The notes: generated by a model not told the origin, from the sequence alone. 64,000 nucleotides of DNA from Companilactobacillus baiquanensis (GCF_003946605.1 NZ_RHOQ01000002.1:124001-188000), one strand, 5' to 3'; numbered from the stretch's first letter, positions 45,261 to 55,383 are shown. A program made the numbers and translations.

Positions 45261-45689
45261 TTAATTGTTTTTTAACTTCTCAGGTAGTTTTTGCAGAGCA
45301 TGCAGGAATCCTCTTCGTTCAAAGGCACCCAAACTAGAAAGAATTTTTTGATCATTTTCTTTCATAAAATCGTCGATCTTGTCCTGCATATTTTTAGCAC
45401 GGGGCAAAATAATGATCTTTTTGAGTCGTGAATCGCTTTTAACCGGTTCACGTTTTATCAAGTCGGTTTTTTCCATATTTTTTAAAATGTTAGTGGCCGT
45501 AGAGCGTCTAATATTAAACTCTGACTCAATGTCCTTTTGAAAAGTTTCTTCATTTTCTGGAATATGAGCTAGAAAGTCAATGATTTGGACTTGAGTTCCA
45601 GTTAAATCATATTTAGCCGCAAAATCATTTACGCTTCTTGATATTTCATTTGATGCGACTTTGATTAAGTGAGCCACATTACTCGACAT
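45261..45689 (-). CDS. MarR-family regulator
   Basis: This is a 142-residue regulator with the MarR winged helix (EFNIRRSTATNILKNMEKTDLIKREPVKSD region), the wing DSRLKKI and flanking dimer helices. Start ATG 45689 follows TAGGAGG. It precedes the nucleoside hydrolase in the same direction. Confidence 0.87.
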   Translation of the reverse strand: MSSNVAHLIKVASNEISRSVNDFAAKYDLTGTQVQIIDFLAHIPENEETFQKDIESEFNIRRSTATNILKNMEKTDLIKREPVKSDSRLKKIIILPRAKNMQDKIDDFMKENDQKILSSLGAFERRGFLHALQKLPEKLKNN

Positions 45690-45743
45690 AGTATCCTCCT
45701 AAGATTTTCAGTATTACAGACAAATTATAGCATGTGATCCAAC

Positions 45744-45775
45744 AAAAAAGATCGTAACAGGGGAATGTTACGATC
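45744..45775 (-). terminator. Terminator of the ald-permease operon
   Basis: GATCGTAACA pairs with TGTTACGATC around 6 bases, followed on the minus strand by TTTTTTG. Confidence 0.85.
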
Positions 45776-45830
45776 CGTTTCACTCTTTTCGAGTTTATGT
45801 CAGCAGAGCTAGGTAATTTCTAGGAAAGGG

Positions 45831-47267
45831 CTAATCCAGTAAAACGTCATCATCGTTATCATTATCAGACGCATCACCACCTTTACCTGGAATAGTTGTA
45901 TCTTCAAGCTCAATTTTAATATTTTTTCTCGAATATAATACGTACATAATTGCGCCGATAAATAGCCATCCGAGATAGTTTAGCCAAGCGTTGAGCGGCA
46001 GGTTGGCTAATAAGAATATGCAGACTAGCATTGAAAGAATGGGGATGATTCTTCCAAATGGAACTTTGAATGGGCGCTTTAGATCGGGATGTTGTCTTCT
46101 TAATAATAGAACCATTAATGAGATAAGGAAGAAGACACATAATGAGCCAACATTAGCAAAAATTGCTAAATTTTTAATATCTAATAATCCAGCACAAATT
46201 GATGCGATAAGTCCTATCAACCATAACGCCTTATTAGGACTACCGGTTTTACTATTTAATTTGGATAAATTATTAGGTAAGAATCCACCTCTACTCATCG
46301 ACATGGTTATATTTGAGGAAGCGTAAATAAAGGCGAGAACTACCGCGATAATACCAAGAATCGCACCACCAGAAACGATTTGAGCCGCTATACCATGTCC
46401 ATTTTCAATTAAGACAAATGACATTGCTTCTGGTACATTGAGGCTTTTATAGTGCATAACGCCAGTCATAACTAGACTAACTACTACATAGAGTAAAGTT
46501 GAAACGACTAATGAAATGATGATTGCTCGGGGCAGGGTTTTCTGAACGTTTTTAACTTCTTCGGCTGAAGTTGCCAAAGCGTCAAATCCTAAAAAGGCGA
46601 AGAAAACAGTTGAAGCACCTGCAAATACACCAGCGGTTCCATATGGAAGAAATGGAGACCAATTAGAAGTTTTAACATCAGATAAACTAACAAAGATAAA
46701 TAAGAGAATTATTGTTAATTTTACAAGTACTAAGATATTATTTAGAACTTTACTTTCACTAGTACCACGAGTCAGGATCAAAGTGACTAATAAAATCATA
46801 ATTACAGCGGGTAAATTAATAATTCCACCATTAAACGGGGATTGTATGAGGGCATTCGGGAGGTTAATGCCGAATTCTCGTAGGAATGAATGGACATAAC
46901 CAGTCCACCCGTTAGCAACAGTCGCAGTTGTCGTTATATAAACTCCTAATAAAGTCCATCCGGCAAAGAAGGCCATTTTTTGACCAATAGTTACCCATGC
47001 ATAAACGTAGGCACTACCAGAGTTAGGGATACTAGTTGTTAATTCTGAATAACATAAACCGATCAATCCACTGGCTAGGGCTGCAATCAAAAAGGAGTAA
47101 ATAACGCCAGGACCAGCATCAGTTGCTGCCACGATCCCAGTTAGAACCAAAATACCAGTACCGATAATTGCTCCGATCCCTAGTATGGAAAGATCAAATA
47201 ATCCAAGTGTTTTTTTTCGATCTGTTTTTCCGTGCAATAAAGAATCCAGATCGATCTTTTTACCCAT
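45831..47267 (-). CDS. APC-family amino acid permease (CAT-like)
   Basis: This is a 478-residue permease with 12 or more membrane segments and the APC motif GIGAIIGTGILVLTG at about residue 31. It resembles the cationic amino acid transporter/YfnA group. The tail is very acidic (SDNDNDDDVLLD). It starts 2 bases after alanine dehydrogenase ends, so alanine or a related amino acid is the probable substrate. Confidence 0.87.
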   Translation of the reverse strand: MGKKIDLDSLLHGKTDRKKTLGLFDLSILGIGAIIGTGILVLTGIVAATDAGPGVIYSFLIAALASGLIGLCYSELTTSIPNSGSAYVYAWVTIGQKMAFFAGWTLLGVYITTTATVANGWTGYVHSFLREFGINLPNALIQSPFNGGIINLPAVIMILLVTLILTRGTSESKVLNNILVLVKLTIILLFIFVSLSDVKTSNWSPFLPYGTAGVFAGASTVFFAFLGFDALATSAEEVKNVQKTLPRAIIISLVVSTLLYVVVSLVMTGVMHYKSLNVPEAMSFVLIENGHGIAAQIVSGGAILGIIAVVLAFIYASSNITMSMSRGGFLPNNLSKLNSKTGSPNKALWLIGLIASICAGLLDIKNLAIFANVGSLCVFFLISLMVLLLRRQHPDLKRPFKVPFGRIIPILSMLVCIFLLANLPLNAWLNYLGWLFIGAIMYVLYSRKNIKIELEDTTIPGKGGDASDNDNDDDVLLD

Positions 47268-47269
47268 GG

Positions 47270-48385
47270 TTAGACAAGGTTAGCATCAGCTGAGTATTTC
47301 TTGTAAGGCATGTTTAAACTTTCAGCTACTGCTTTTTCCGTTAGATTACCGGCAAAAGTATTTATCCCGGTGAAGATAGTATTATTTTCGGAGGCACGTG
47401 CGAGTCCTTTATTAGCAATTTGTAGAGCATAAGGGATAGTTGCACTTGAGAGAGCTTCCGTAGCTGTCTTTGGAACAGCACCAGGAATATTAGCAACAGT
47501 ATAATGAACAACTCCGTCTTTGATATAAACTGGATCATCATGTGTTGTTGCATGTGTACTAGTTTCAAAGATCCCACCTTGATCGATCGGAATATCAACG
47601 ATAACAGAACCAGGTTCCATACTCTTGATCATTTCTTCTGTTACAAGTGTAGGAGCAGCTGCACCAGGAATTAATACCGCACCAATAACAAGATCAGAAT
47701 TTTTAACGCATTCAGCGATATTATGTGCATTTGACATTAAGGTTTGAATCTTTCCGTCAAAGATATTCTCTATTTCAGCTAAACGTTGTGCATTGATATC
47801 TAGGATAGTTACATTAGCTCCAAATCCAATTGCAATTTTGGCAGCATTGAAACCAACAGTACCAGCACCAATAACTGTAACGTTACCACGTCTAACTCCA
47901 GGAACACCACCGAGTAAGAGTCCTTTTCCTTGATGTGGTTCTTCTAAGAAGTGAGCACCAACTTGTACAGACATTCTACCGGCAATTTCACTCATCGGTA
48001 CAAGTAGTGGTAATCCGCCACGAGGACCAACCATTGTTTCATATCCAATACCAGTTGTCTTTGCCTGCATAAGAGCATCTGTTAATTCCTTATCAGCTGC
48101 CAAATGTAGGTATGTATAAATAATTAGATCTTCTCTAAAATATTTATATTCAGATTTAAGCGGTTCTTTTACTTTGATAACCATATCGCAGTTCCAAGCA
48201 TCTGTTGCACTTCCTATAGAAGCTCCCATTGCCTTGTAATCACTATCAGGATAACCTGAACCAATACCTGCACCTGTTTCAACAATTACTTCATGTCCAG
48301 CACGAACTAAATTTGCTACTCCAGAAGGTGTTGAGCCAACACGCTCTTCTTGATTCTTAATTTCCTTAGGTATACCAATTTTCAT
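47270..48385 (-). CDS. ald: Alanine dehydrogenase
   Basis: This is a 371-residue enzyme converting L-alanine and NAD+ to pyruvate, ammonia and NADH. It has [16 protein letters not shown] at the N-terminus, the MVIKVKEPL lysine region and the NAD-binding [18 protein letters not shown]. Start follows AAGGAGG. Cotranscribed with an amino acid permease. A cre site sits just upstream, so it is likely repressed while sugar is plentiful. Together with glycine reductase it could form a Stickland pair (inference). Confidence 0.94.
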   Translation of the reverse strand: MKIGIPKEIKNQEERVGSTPSGVANLVRAGHEVIVETGAGIGSGYPDSDYKAMGASIGSATDAWNCDMVIKVKEPLKSEYKYFREDLIIYTYLHLAADKELTDALMQAKTTGIGYETMVGPRGGLPLLVPMSEIAGRMSVQVGAHFLEEPHQGKGLLLGGVPGVRRGNVTVIGAGTVGFNAAKIAIGFGANVTILDINAQRLAEIENIFDGKIQTLMSNAHNIAECVKNSDLVIGAVLIPGAAAPTLVTEEMIKSMEPGSVIVDIPIDQGGIFETSTHATTHDDPVYIKDGVVHYTVANIPGAVPKTATEALSSATIPYALQIANKGLARASENNTIFTGINTFAGNLTEKAVAESLNMPYKKYSADANLV

Positions 48386-48404
48386 TTTAGTGCCTCCTTA
48401 AAGT

Positions 48405-48420
48405 TTGAAATCGCTTACAT
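48405..48420 (-). promoter_or_regulatory. Catabolite-responsive element (cre) of ald
   Basis: Minus-strand ATGTAAGCGATTTCAA matches WTGNAANCGNWNNCWW at every position. It lies about 20 bases before the ald start codon, where CcpA would block transcription. Confidence 0.7.
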
Positions 48421-48734
48421 ATTACGATTCCAATATAGCAAGGTTTGAATAATTTCACAATATGAAAATTCAAAATAAATGATTTTCAAATAAAAAATAG
48501 CCCTTAATCATTGATATAAAGGGGAAAACTTTTTAAATATTTTAATTATCATATATATAAGTATTTCACAAACTCGATTTATGAAAATGAAAGTATACCA
48601 ATTTCCTTGATATGAATGAGATCGCTGCAGTTTTTATAATTCCTATTTTCAATAAGCAAATAACTTGCCAAATAAGAAACCAAATCTAACGCCAAAAAAA
48701 TAAGAATTGCTTTCATACTTTCTGAAAACAACCC
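48421..48734. other. Intergenic region between ald and the iron ABC operon
   Basis: This part of a 349-base gap contains the ald promoter region, which I cannot place precisely. A minus-strand frame 48579-48716 could encode 45 residues starting MKAILIFLALDLVSYLASYL, one membrane helix, but it lacks a ribosome-binding site. Confidence 0.3.
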
Positions 48735-49733
48735 TTAATTTGATTTTATAAGAATATAAATAAAATATGGTGCACCAATTAAAGCTACGATTATACCAAC
48801 TGGTATTTCTGAAGAAGAACTGATCAATTGTCCAATCGTGTCTGCTGCTAACAACATAAAACTTCCTAGAATCCCAGATAAGACTAATTGTCGGCTATGT
48901 TTGTAGCCAATGATCCTTCTAGCCAAATTAGGTGTTATTAAACCGATAAAACCGATCCCACCACTGATAGAAACACTAACACCAGCTAAAATTACTGCCA
49001 GACTAATTAGGAGCACCCGTTCTCTTTTTAAAGAAATTCCAAGAGATTGAGCGGCATCATCACCAAGATTAAAGGCATCAAGGATAGTCATTTTACTAAA
49101 AATAAAAACAGTACAAATAATTAACCAAGGCAAGGCGATAATAATATATTCCCAACTAGTGCCCCAGATACTACCGGTTAACCAGTTCATAACAAATTGA
49201 TAATTATCTGGAGATAGTTTTAATGTCAATAAAACCATGATCGATGAAAAACATCCTGATAAAGCAACTCCGGTCAGTAATAGTCTGTTAGGAGTTATTC
49301 CGCTTGATCGTTTATAGGAGAAAATAAAGACAAGCGCCGTACTAATTAGAGCACCGAGCAATGCTAAGATCGGCAACAAATAAATGTTGGCATCTTGATT
49401 TTTAACTAAGGCGATAAAGAGCATGACAGCAATTCCTGCACCAGAGTTTATCCCTAGAAAACTAGTGTCGGCCATAGGATTTTGTGTAGTTGTTTGAATT
49501 ACACTACCGGCAAGCGCTAAAGAGAAGCCAACTAGTAAAGTTATTACGATCCTAGGCATTCTGAAATCAAAAATAACAATTGATTGCGAGTAAGTTCCGC
49601 TACCAAATATTAAATTCAAAATTTCTGGAGGAGTGATTTTCATATCACCAGTATTAAGGTTGATGATTGCCAAAATAATCATTAATATGACCAAAATCAA
49701 TAACCAAGAAGTTAGTTTGAATTTCTTTTTCAT
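48735..49733 (-). CDS. FecCD-family iron-siderophore ABC permease (second)
   Basis: This is a 332-residue permease with about nine to ten hydrophobic segments. GSVIQTTTQNPMADTSFLGINSGAG and GFIGLITPNLARRIIG (ATPase-coupling EAA-like loop) are FecCD hallmarks. It pairs with the 331-residue permease whose stop overlaps its start by one base. Expected function is import of ferric siderophore or haem. Confidence 0.9.
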   Translation of the reverse strand: MKKKFKLTSWLLILVILMIILAIINLNTGDMKITPPEILNLIFGSGTYSQSIVIFDFRMPRIVITLLVGFSLALAGSVIQTTTQNPMADTSFLGINSGAGIAVMLFIALVKNQDANIYLLPILALLGALISTALVFIFSYKRSSGITPNRLLLTGVALSGCFSSIMVLLTLKLSPDNYQFVMNWLTGSIWGTSWEYIIIALPWLIICTVFIFSKMTILDAFNLGDDAAQSLGISLKRERVLLISLAVILAGVSVSISGGIGFIGLITPNLARRIIGYKHSRQLVLSGILGSFMLLAADTIGQLISSSSEIPVGIIVALIGAPYFIYILIKSN

Positions 49734-50728
49734 TAGCTATTACCATCCTTTCTTGCCAGGTAGATGAAGAATGGCACTCCAATAAGAGAGATGATCAATC
49801 CAAAAGGAGTTTCGTTTGGAGGGTTGATCGTTCGGGCAATTAAATCGGCACAAACCGTCAAATCAGCACCCAAAATTAAAGTTAAAGGTATGATTTGACG
49901 ATAATCAGTTCCAATTAGAAACTTGGCAATATGAGGGATGATCAAACCGACAAAGGCAACAGCACCGACTAAAGAAACCGAGATCCCAGATAGGATGACA
50001 ACACATATCAATGCTAAAATTCTGATTAAATTAATATTTTTACCTAAACTTTTAATAGAATCATCACTTAGATGAAGCAAGTTTAAATTGGGAGCGAGAA
50101 ATATCAAAACAACTAATCCAACAAGGATCCAAGGTCCGAGATTTTTTAATTGAGACCAGCTGACTGCTGAAACTCCACCAAAATGCCAAAAGGCTAAATC
50201 TTGTTTTAGGTGCATCACTAGCGCTAACCCTTCACTAATAGCAGTAAAAAAAGCACTGATTGCCATACCAGATAGAACCAAAATAGTTGGACTCATTTGT
50301 GATTTTTTTAATGAGCTGATCATAAAAACTAGGATAGAAGTGAAAGCTGCACCGAAAACTGAAAAAACAGTTGTCCCTTGGGTAGAAAGATGCGGGAAAA
50401 AGACAAAACTTAACGTCAGCATCAAGGCAGCACCTGAATTGATTCCCAAAATACCTGAATCAGCCATAGGATTTTTTGTAACGCTCTGCATCAAGGCCCC
50501 ACTACCAGCAAGAGCAGCGCCGATTAAAATAGCACCTAAAACTCGAGGTATTCTAATATCACGAATTATCCTTTGATCAATATCGCCTGCTTGATAATTG
50601 AAGATAGCGTTAAAAACAGTTGAATTATTGTTTTGATTGGCACCAAAACGAATACTTAGCATTGTTAGTAGAATTAATAATCCTAAACCTACAATTATAT
50701 TGATTGAGAATTTTAGTCGTTGATTCAA
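49733..50728 (-). CDS. FecCD-family iron-siderophore ABC permease (first)
   Basis: This is a 331-residue permease with the same layout as its partner: GALMQSVTKNPMADSGILGINSGAA and FVGLIIPHIAKFLIG. The TTG start overlaps the ATPase stop (TTGA), so the three genes are translationally coupled. The two permeases form a heterodimer in this family. Confidence 0.9.
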   Translation of the reverse strand: MNQRLKFSINIIVGLGLLILLTMLSIRFGANQNNNSTVFNAIFNYQAGDIDQRIIRDIRIPRVLGAILIGAALAGSGALMQSVTKNPMADSGILGINSGAALMLTLSFVFFPHLSTQGTTVFSVFGAAFTSILVFMISSLKKSQMSPTILVLSGMAISAFFTAISEGLALVMHLKQDLAFWHFGGVSAVSWSQLKNLGPWILVGLVVLIFLAPNLNLLHLSDDSIKSLGKNINLIRILALICVVILSGISVSLVGAVAFVGLIIPHIAKFLIGTDYRQIIPLTLILGADLTVCADLIARTINPPNETPFGLIISLIGVPFFIYLARKDGNS

Positions 50729-51516
50729 ACTTGACCACCTCGCCAGCGATTATAAGTAAGGATCATAGGCTTAGACTTGTCTTCAATTATTTTGGCATCA
50801 ATGTCAAAAATATTGCGAAGATTATTTTTGGTGATCACCTCTTGTACAGGTCCACTAACTTGTAATACTCCTTTTTTAATAGCGATAAGTTGATCAGAAA
50901 ATCTGGCCGCGTGATTTAAATCATGTAAAGCCATGATGATCGTACGATGTTCTTTTTCGTTTAACTCTTTAATAAGAAGCATTACGTCTAGTTGATGTGT
51001 TAAATCAAGATAAGTAGTCGGTTCATCAAGGATGATCGTATCCGTATCTTGGGCAATTGCCATGGCGATCCAAGCACGTTGTCTTTGACCACCAGATAGG
51101 GTACTGATGCGACGATTTCTTAAATCTTTTAAAGAAGCTTTTTCCAATGCCCAGTCAATTTTTTCATGATCTTCTTTAGATAAAGTAGAAAATCTCTTTC
51201 GATAGGGAATACGGCCAAAAGTTACCAGTTCTTGAACCGTTAGGTCATTGGCAAGATTATTGGTTTGTGGAAGAACAGCCATCTCTTTAGCAATGTCACT
51301 GATTTTCTTTTTATCAATATTTTGACTATCTAAAAAAACTGCTCCGTCGCTAGGTTTAAGTAAATGAGCAATTGTTCTGATCAACGTTGATTTACCACAA
51401 CCGTTTGGACCAATGAGAGTCGTGATTTGTCCCTTTGGAATTTGAATAGATAAGTCATGAATTGTTAATTTTTTATCATAACTAACACAAACATTTTTTG
51501 TCTCAATGACATTCAT
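50725..51516 (-). CDS. Iron-siderophore ABC transporter ATP-binding protein (FhuC-like)
   Basis: This is a 263-residue ATPase with Walker A GPNGCGKST, signature LSGGQRQRAW and Walker B TIILDEPTTYLD. FecE/FhuC type. First gene of the minus-strand unit; the binding-protein gene is divergent across a 146-base promoter region. Confidence 0.92.
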   Translation of the reverse strand: MNVIETKNVCVSYDKKLTIHDLSIQIPKGQITTLIGPNGCGKSTLIRTIAHLLKPSDGAVFLDSQNIDKKKISDIAKEMAVLPQTNNLANDLTVQELVTFGRIPYRKRFSTLSKEDHEKIDWALEKASLKDLRNRRISTLSGGQRQRAWIAMAIAQDTDTIILDEPTTYLDLTHQLDVMLLIKELNEKEHRTIIMALHDLNHAARFSDQLIAIKKGVLQVSGPVQEVITKNNLRNIFDIDAKIIEDKSKPMILTYNRWRGGQV

Positions 51517-51601
51517 AATTTATTCCCTTCTTTACTGAATATTTCTACATATAGATGGAATATCTAACACATAATAATGTAATATATTTTAACGCATTTC
51601 A

Positions 51602-51631
51602 TTGACATTTGATAACCATTTCACAGATAAT
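51602..51631 (+). promoter_or_regulatory. Candidate promoter of the iron-binding lipoprotein gene
   Basis: TTGACA (51602-51607), an 18-base spacer and GATAAT (51626-51631). An AT-rich divergent region; no convincing Fur box seen. Confidence 0.45.
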
Positions 51632-51662
51632 CTAGGTAACTTGTAGATATGGGGGAAGGAAA

Positions 51663-52592
51663 TTGAAGAAAAATAAAATTGTGAGAGTATTTGTCTACAT
51701 TGCTTTGTTATTTACGGTATTTCTAACAGCATGTTCAAATAGCGGATCAAAGGATGCCACTAGAACTTTGACCGATTCGATGGATCATAAGGTTTCAGTA
51801 CCAACAGAACCAAAACGTGTTGTCGGAAGTTATTTGGAAGACTATTTAGTAGCAGTTGGAGTGAAGCCAGTTGTGCAATGGTCAGTTAAAAATGGCTCCA
51901 GTACTCAAAAATATTTACAAAAGGATCTAAAAAAAGTTCCTTTGATCGATTATTCTTTGCCATATGAGGCCGTTACTAAAGCAAAACCTGACTTGATCTT
52001 GATGGGAACAAATAGTGCTGTTGCTAATGGTAAATACAATCAATATAAAAAAATAGCACCAACCTACGTTGTGAAAAACGGGAATAACGTAAGTTGGCGC
52101 GCACAATTTTTAGATGTAGCTAAGGCAGTTAATAAAACTGATAAAGCCAAAAAAGTTTTAACTAAGTATGATAAAAAAGTTAAATCAGCACGTTCAGAAT
52201 TAGAGGAAGCAGCACCTAATAAGTCGGTGGCTGTACTTTGGGTAACTAATAACTCTGCCTTTATTGTTAGTGATAAATCGGCCAGTGGGTTACTATTATA
52301 TGGAGATTTAAAACTAAAAGAGCCAGATCTTGTTAAACAAGTTTCTAAAAAAGCTACCGCAGATTGGTCAGCCGTATCACTAGAAAAACTAGCTAAATTG
52401 GATGCGGATTATATTTTCCTAGTTAATAGTGATAAAGATGCCTCGATGTTTAAAGATCCTATTTGGCAAAATATTTCAGCTGTAAAAAATGATAAATTAT
52501 TCCAGTATGGCGATGATTCCAGTTGGCAATATAAAGGCCCAATTGCCTATACAGAAATGATTGACAACGTTTTAAAGGATATTGTTAAGTAG
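51663..52592 (+). CDS. Iron-siderophore-binding lipoprotein (FecB/FhuD-like)
   Basis: This is a 309-residue binding protein. The signal peptide ends in the lipobox FLTACSN, with the lipidated Cys at about residue 22. The body has the TroA/FhuD-like layout (RTLTDSMDHKVSVPTEPKRVV followed by two lobes). TTG start behind GGGGGAAGG. It is divergent from, and functionally part of, the permease/ATPase operon. Confidence 0.9.
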   Translation: MKKNKIVRVFVYIALLFTVFLTACSNSGSKDATRTLTDSMDHKVSVPTEPKRVVGSYLEDYLVAVGVKPVVQWSVKNGSSTQKYLQKDLKKVPLIDYSLPYEAVTKAKPDLILMGTNSAVANGKYNQYKKIAPTYVVKNGNNVSWRAQFLDVAKAVNKTDKAKKVLTKYDKKVKSARSELEEAAPNKSVAVLWVTNNSAFIVSDKSASGLLLYGDLKLKEPDLVKQVSKKATADWSAVSLEKLAKLDADYIFLVNSDKDASMFKDPIWQNISAVKNDKLFQYGDDSSWQYKGPIAYTEMIDNVLKDIVK

Positions 52593-52735
52593 CATGCACA
52601 AATAATTATATGTATTAAAAAATAAATAAATTATTGTCAATTTTATGTCTATTGATAATTTTGCGAGAAACATTTTTTGTAATAAACGCTAACCTCAACT
52701 ATATTAAGTATGGATAGAAATATAGGAGGAATATT

Positions 52736-53374
52736 ATGGCTAGAGTATTGGTTTTAGGAGCAAATGGTAAGATCGCGCGTTTGGCAGAACAAATTTTCTT
52801 GGATTCAACAGGTAATAGTTTGAGATTATTCCTTAGAAGACCAGAACGTCTGCGTGACATTAAGAATGATCTAGTAGAAATTGTCGGTGGCGATGTTACT
52901 GATGTTAAGACACTAGAAGATTCGATGAAAGATGTTGATGTAGTTTATGCTAATTTGGCTGGTGGAAACATTGAAGATCAAGCTAAAGCAGTTGTTGAAG
53001 CAATGCACGCTGCCGGTAAGAAACGTCTGATTTGGATCTCGACATTAGGTATTTATGACGAAGTTCCAGGTAAGTTTGGCGAGTGGAATAATGAAACATT
53101 AGGAAACTACATCACAACTTATGCCGCTGCCGCTAAGGTTATTGAGGATTCAGATCTTGATTACACAATTATTCGTCCAGCTTGGTTAACAAATAAAGAC
53201 GAAGTTGATTTTGAACTTACTCAAAAAGGTGAAACATTTAAGGGTACTGAAGTTTCAAGAAAATCAATTGCTCAATTAGTAGTTGATATTACCCAAGCAC
53301 CAGATAAGCATGTTAGAGAGTCACTTGGTGTTAATAAACCTAATACTGATGGCGATAAACCAGCTTGGTATTAA
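52736..53374 (+). CDS. NAD(P)H-binding SDR-type protein (YwnB/NmrA-like)
   Basis: This is a 212-residue atypical short-chain reductase: MARVLVLGANGKIARLAEQIF is the nucleotide-binding start and DYTIIRPAWLTNKDE is the conserved C-terminal region. No complete catalytic triad. Transcribed alone, ending at a bidirectional terminator. Confidence 0.85.
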   Translation: MARVLVLGANGKIARLAEQIFLDSTGNSLRLFLRRPERLRDIKNDLVEIVGGDVTDVKTLEDSMKDVDVVYANLAGGNIEDQAKAVVEAMHAAGKKRLIWISTLGIYDEVPGKFGEWNNETLGNYITTYAAAAKVIEDSDLDYTIIRPAWLTNKDEVDFELTQKGETFKGTEVSRKSIAQLVVDITQAPDKHVRESLGVNKPNTDGDKPAWY

Positions 53375-53387
53375 TAGTTTAAGTTTT

Positions 53388-53423
53388 AAAGAGACTGTGG
53401 ATTTTCCACAGTCTCTTTTTTTT
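53388..53423. terminator. Bidirectional terminator
   Basis: AAAGAGACTGTGG pairs with CCACAGTCTCTTT around ATTTT, followed by a long T run on +. It serves the SDR gene and may end the convergent LysR transcript. Confidence 0.85.
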
Positions 53424-54327
53424 ATTCCTGTACAGTTAAATTCTTTTTACTTTCTTTGCGGACAAAATTTACGAATTCTTCGACTTCTGGTTGTTCAAAT
53501 CTACGTTTCAAAGTTGCCATGTAAAAGACACGTTTCCATTTTGGATAAGATATGGGGATGACTTTTAGTGGCATAGTATGTAATAATTCCATATCAGGCG
53601 TTATAGCGATACCAAAACCGTGTGCCACTAGTCCTGCCATAGCTTGATCTTCTTCGACAGAATAGACTCCAATTGGATGGCCACCGCTGTTTTCAAACAT
53701 TCTTTCGATTACGGAATATAAACCACTGCGTTTTGAGAAGACTACTTGAGGATAGGGCAGGGTCTCTCTTAAAGCTAAGCTAGATCTATTTGCCAAATCA
53801 TGTTGTAACGGTGTTATACAAACCATATTTTGCTCTTCAATGGGAAAGTATTCAATATCTCCATATTCCTCCATTCGAGAACAAAACGCGACATCATACT
53901 TCTTTTCCCTTAATGAATTTAAGATATCAGGTGATAAACCAGTATCACTACTGAATTGAAATTTTATTGAAGTGTCGTTGGTTTCTTCTTGAAATCTTTG
54001 AACCATACTTGGTAACCAGTCGATACTCAAAGTTCTTAAAGCTCCGATCTGGATGGTAGTTTTTTTACTATTCAATTCTTCAATCTCTGAGACACTTCGA
54101 TCTAGCTGCAAAAGAGCCGATCCAACACCCTTAGAAAATATTTTTCCAGCAGTTGTCAGTGTTACGTTTCTTCCCTTTTTTTCAAACAATTGAACATTGA
54201 TTTCTGATTCCAATGAGTGAATAGCTTTGGTCAAACTAGGTTGTGTAATATGTAACGACTTTGCCGTTTGTGTATAGTTTTCACTTTGTGAAAGTTCAAT
54301 AAAATAACGAAGATGATCCAAATTCAT
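53422..54327 (-). CDS. LysR-family regulator of the quinate/shikimate-type cluster
   Basis: This is a 301-residue LTTR. The N-terminal HTH is NYTQTAKSLHITQPSLTKAI, with an effector-binding domain after about residue 90. Start ATG 54327 follows AAGGAGG. It is divergent from the first dehydroshikimate-dehydratase-like gene, with an ATAGC-TTTTG-GCTAT palindrome between them; a matching site precedes the second transcription unit, so it probably controls the whole 54.5-61.7 kb cluster. Confidence 0.86.
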   Translation of the reverse strand: MNLDHLRYFIELSQSENYTQTAKSLHITQPSLTKAIHSLESEINVQLFEKKGRNVTLTTAGKIFSKGVGSALLQLDRSVSEIEELNSKKTTIQIGALRTLSIDWLPSMVQRFQEETNDTSIKFQFSSDTGLSPDILNSLREKKYDVAFCSRMEEYGDIEYFPIEEQNMVCITPLQHDLANRSSLALRETLPYPQVVFSKRSGLYSVIERMFENSGGHPIGVYSVEEDQAMAGLVAHGFGIAITPDMELLHTMPLKVIPISYPKWKRVFYMATLKRRFEQPEVEEFVNFVRKESKKNLTVQE

Positions 54328-54391
54328 ATTCAAATTCCTCCTTCAAAAAGATGCTATATGTCGTGATATCATTATGATTCTATAAATATTA

Positions 54392-54434
54392 ATAGCTTTT
54401 GGCTATAAATGCAACCTAAAAAAGCAATTGGACG
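54392..54434. promoter_or_regulatory. Candidate LysR operator and promoter, unit 1
   Basis: ATAGC-TTTTG-GCTAT (54392-54406) is a LysR-type T-N11-A palindrome. AGCAATTGGAC follows at 54424, containing TTGGAC as a possible -35 with TTACAT 18 bases later. The same arrangement occurs at 57955-57996. Confidence 0.6.
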
Positions 54435-54526
54435 GGGAGGCATGTTACCGATTACATTGTTATTTGTAAACAGATACATGTGAAGAAATGAACATGCAAA
54501 TAGAAATATATTCGGAGGAATCTACC

Positions 54527-55378
54527 ATGACAAAAACACATCCAATTACAATTAGCTCTTGGACATTAGGAGATAAATGCAGTTTTGAAGACAGAGTAAA
54601 GGCTGCTAGCGAAGCAGGTTATGACGGTATCGGATTACGTGCAGAAACATATGTTGATGCAGTTAATGAGGGACTTTCAGATGATGATATCTTAGCAATC
54701 CTTGATAAATACGGTATTAAATGTACTGAAGTTGAATATATCGTTCAATGGTGTGAAGAACCTAGATCATACGAACAAAAATATAAAGAACAAATGTGCT
54801 TCCACATGTGTGAACTATTCGGAGTAGAACATATTAATACAGGTTTGATGGAATCATATTCAGTGGATTATTCAGCTAATAAATTACAAGAATTGGCAAG
54901 TCGTGCCGGCAAATGGACCATCGCTTTGGAACCAATGCCATACAGTGGACTTCCTAATCTAGACAAAACTTGGAAGATCATGCAAAAGGCAAATTGTGAC
55001 AACGTTATGATGTTGCTTGATATGTGGCACTGGGTAAGAGCCGGACAACCTTATGATCTTTTGACAAAAGAACAAGCTAAGAAAGTTATCTCAATTCAAA
55101 TTGATGACGCATACACACGTCCGTACGCAGAATCAATTCTTCGTGATGAATCAATGCATGACAGATTAGCACCAGGAATGGGTGAAATGGATACAGCCGG
55201 CTTCGTCAAAATGATCAAAAACGCTGGAGTTGATCCTAGAGTTATTGGTGTTGAAGTTATTTCAGATAATTACCTATCAAAAGGCATTGATTATACAGCT
55301 GACTATACATACAAAGGAACAGTTCAAGTTCTTGAAGAAGCATGGCCAGAAATTTTAAAGGATGAAGTTAAGGAGTAA
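54527..55378 (+). CDS. TIM-barrel 3-dehydroshikimate dehydratase-like protein, copy 1
   Basis: This is a 283-residue xylose-isomerase-like TIM barrel from ATG 54527 after CGGAGGA. Candidate metal ligands are E135 (ALEPMP), D165 (LLDMWHW), Q191 (IQIDDA) and E243 (GVEVIS). The Glu-Asp-Gln-Glu set and spacing resemble the QuiC1/QsuB dehydroshikimate dehydratases as I recall them. It would turn 3-dehydroshikimate into protocatechuate; a sugar-epimerase role cannot be excluded. About 96% identical to copy 2. Confidence 0.72.
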   Translation: MTKTHPITISSWTLGDKCSFEDRVKAASEAGYDGIGLRAETYVDAVNEGLSDDDILAILDKYGIKCTEVEYIVQWCEEPRSYEQKYKEQMCFHMCELFGVEHINTGLMESYSVDYSANKLQELASRAGKWTIALEPMPYSGLPNLDKTWKIMQKANCDNVMMLLDMWHWVRAGQPYDLLTKEQAKKVISIQIDDAYTRPYAESILRDESMHDRLAPGMGEMDTAGFVKMIKNAGVDPRVIGVEVISDNYLSKGIDYTADYTYKGTVQVLEEAWPEILKDEVKE

Positions 55379-55383
55379 GAAAT

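Noticed and set aside
48579..48716. 45-residue hydrophobic ORF on the minus strand
   Set aside because: No ribosome-binding site and no recognised family; mentioned only in the intergenic entry.
51540..51660. Fur box between the divergent iron-transport genes
   Set aside because: GATAAC...GATAATC is suggestive, but no 19-bp palindrome close to the Fur consensus is present.
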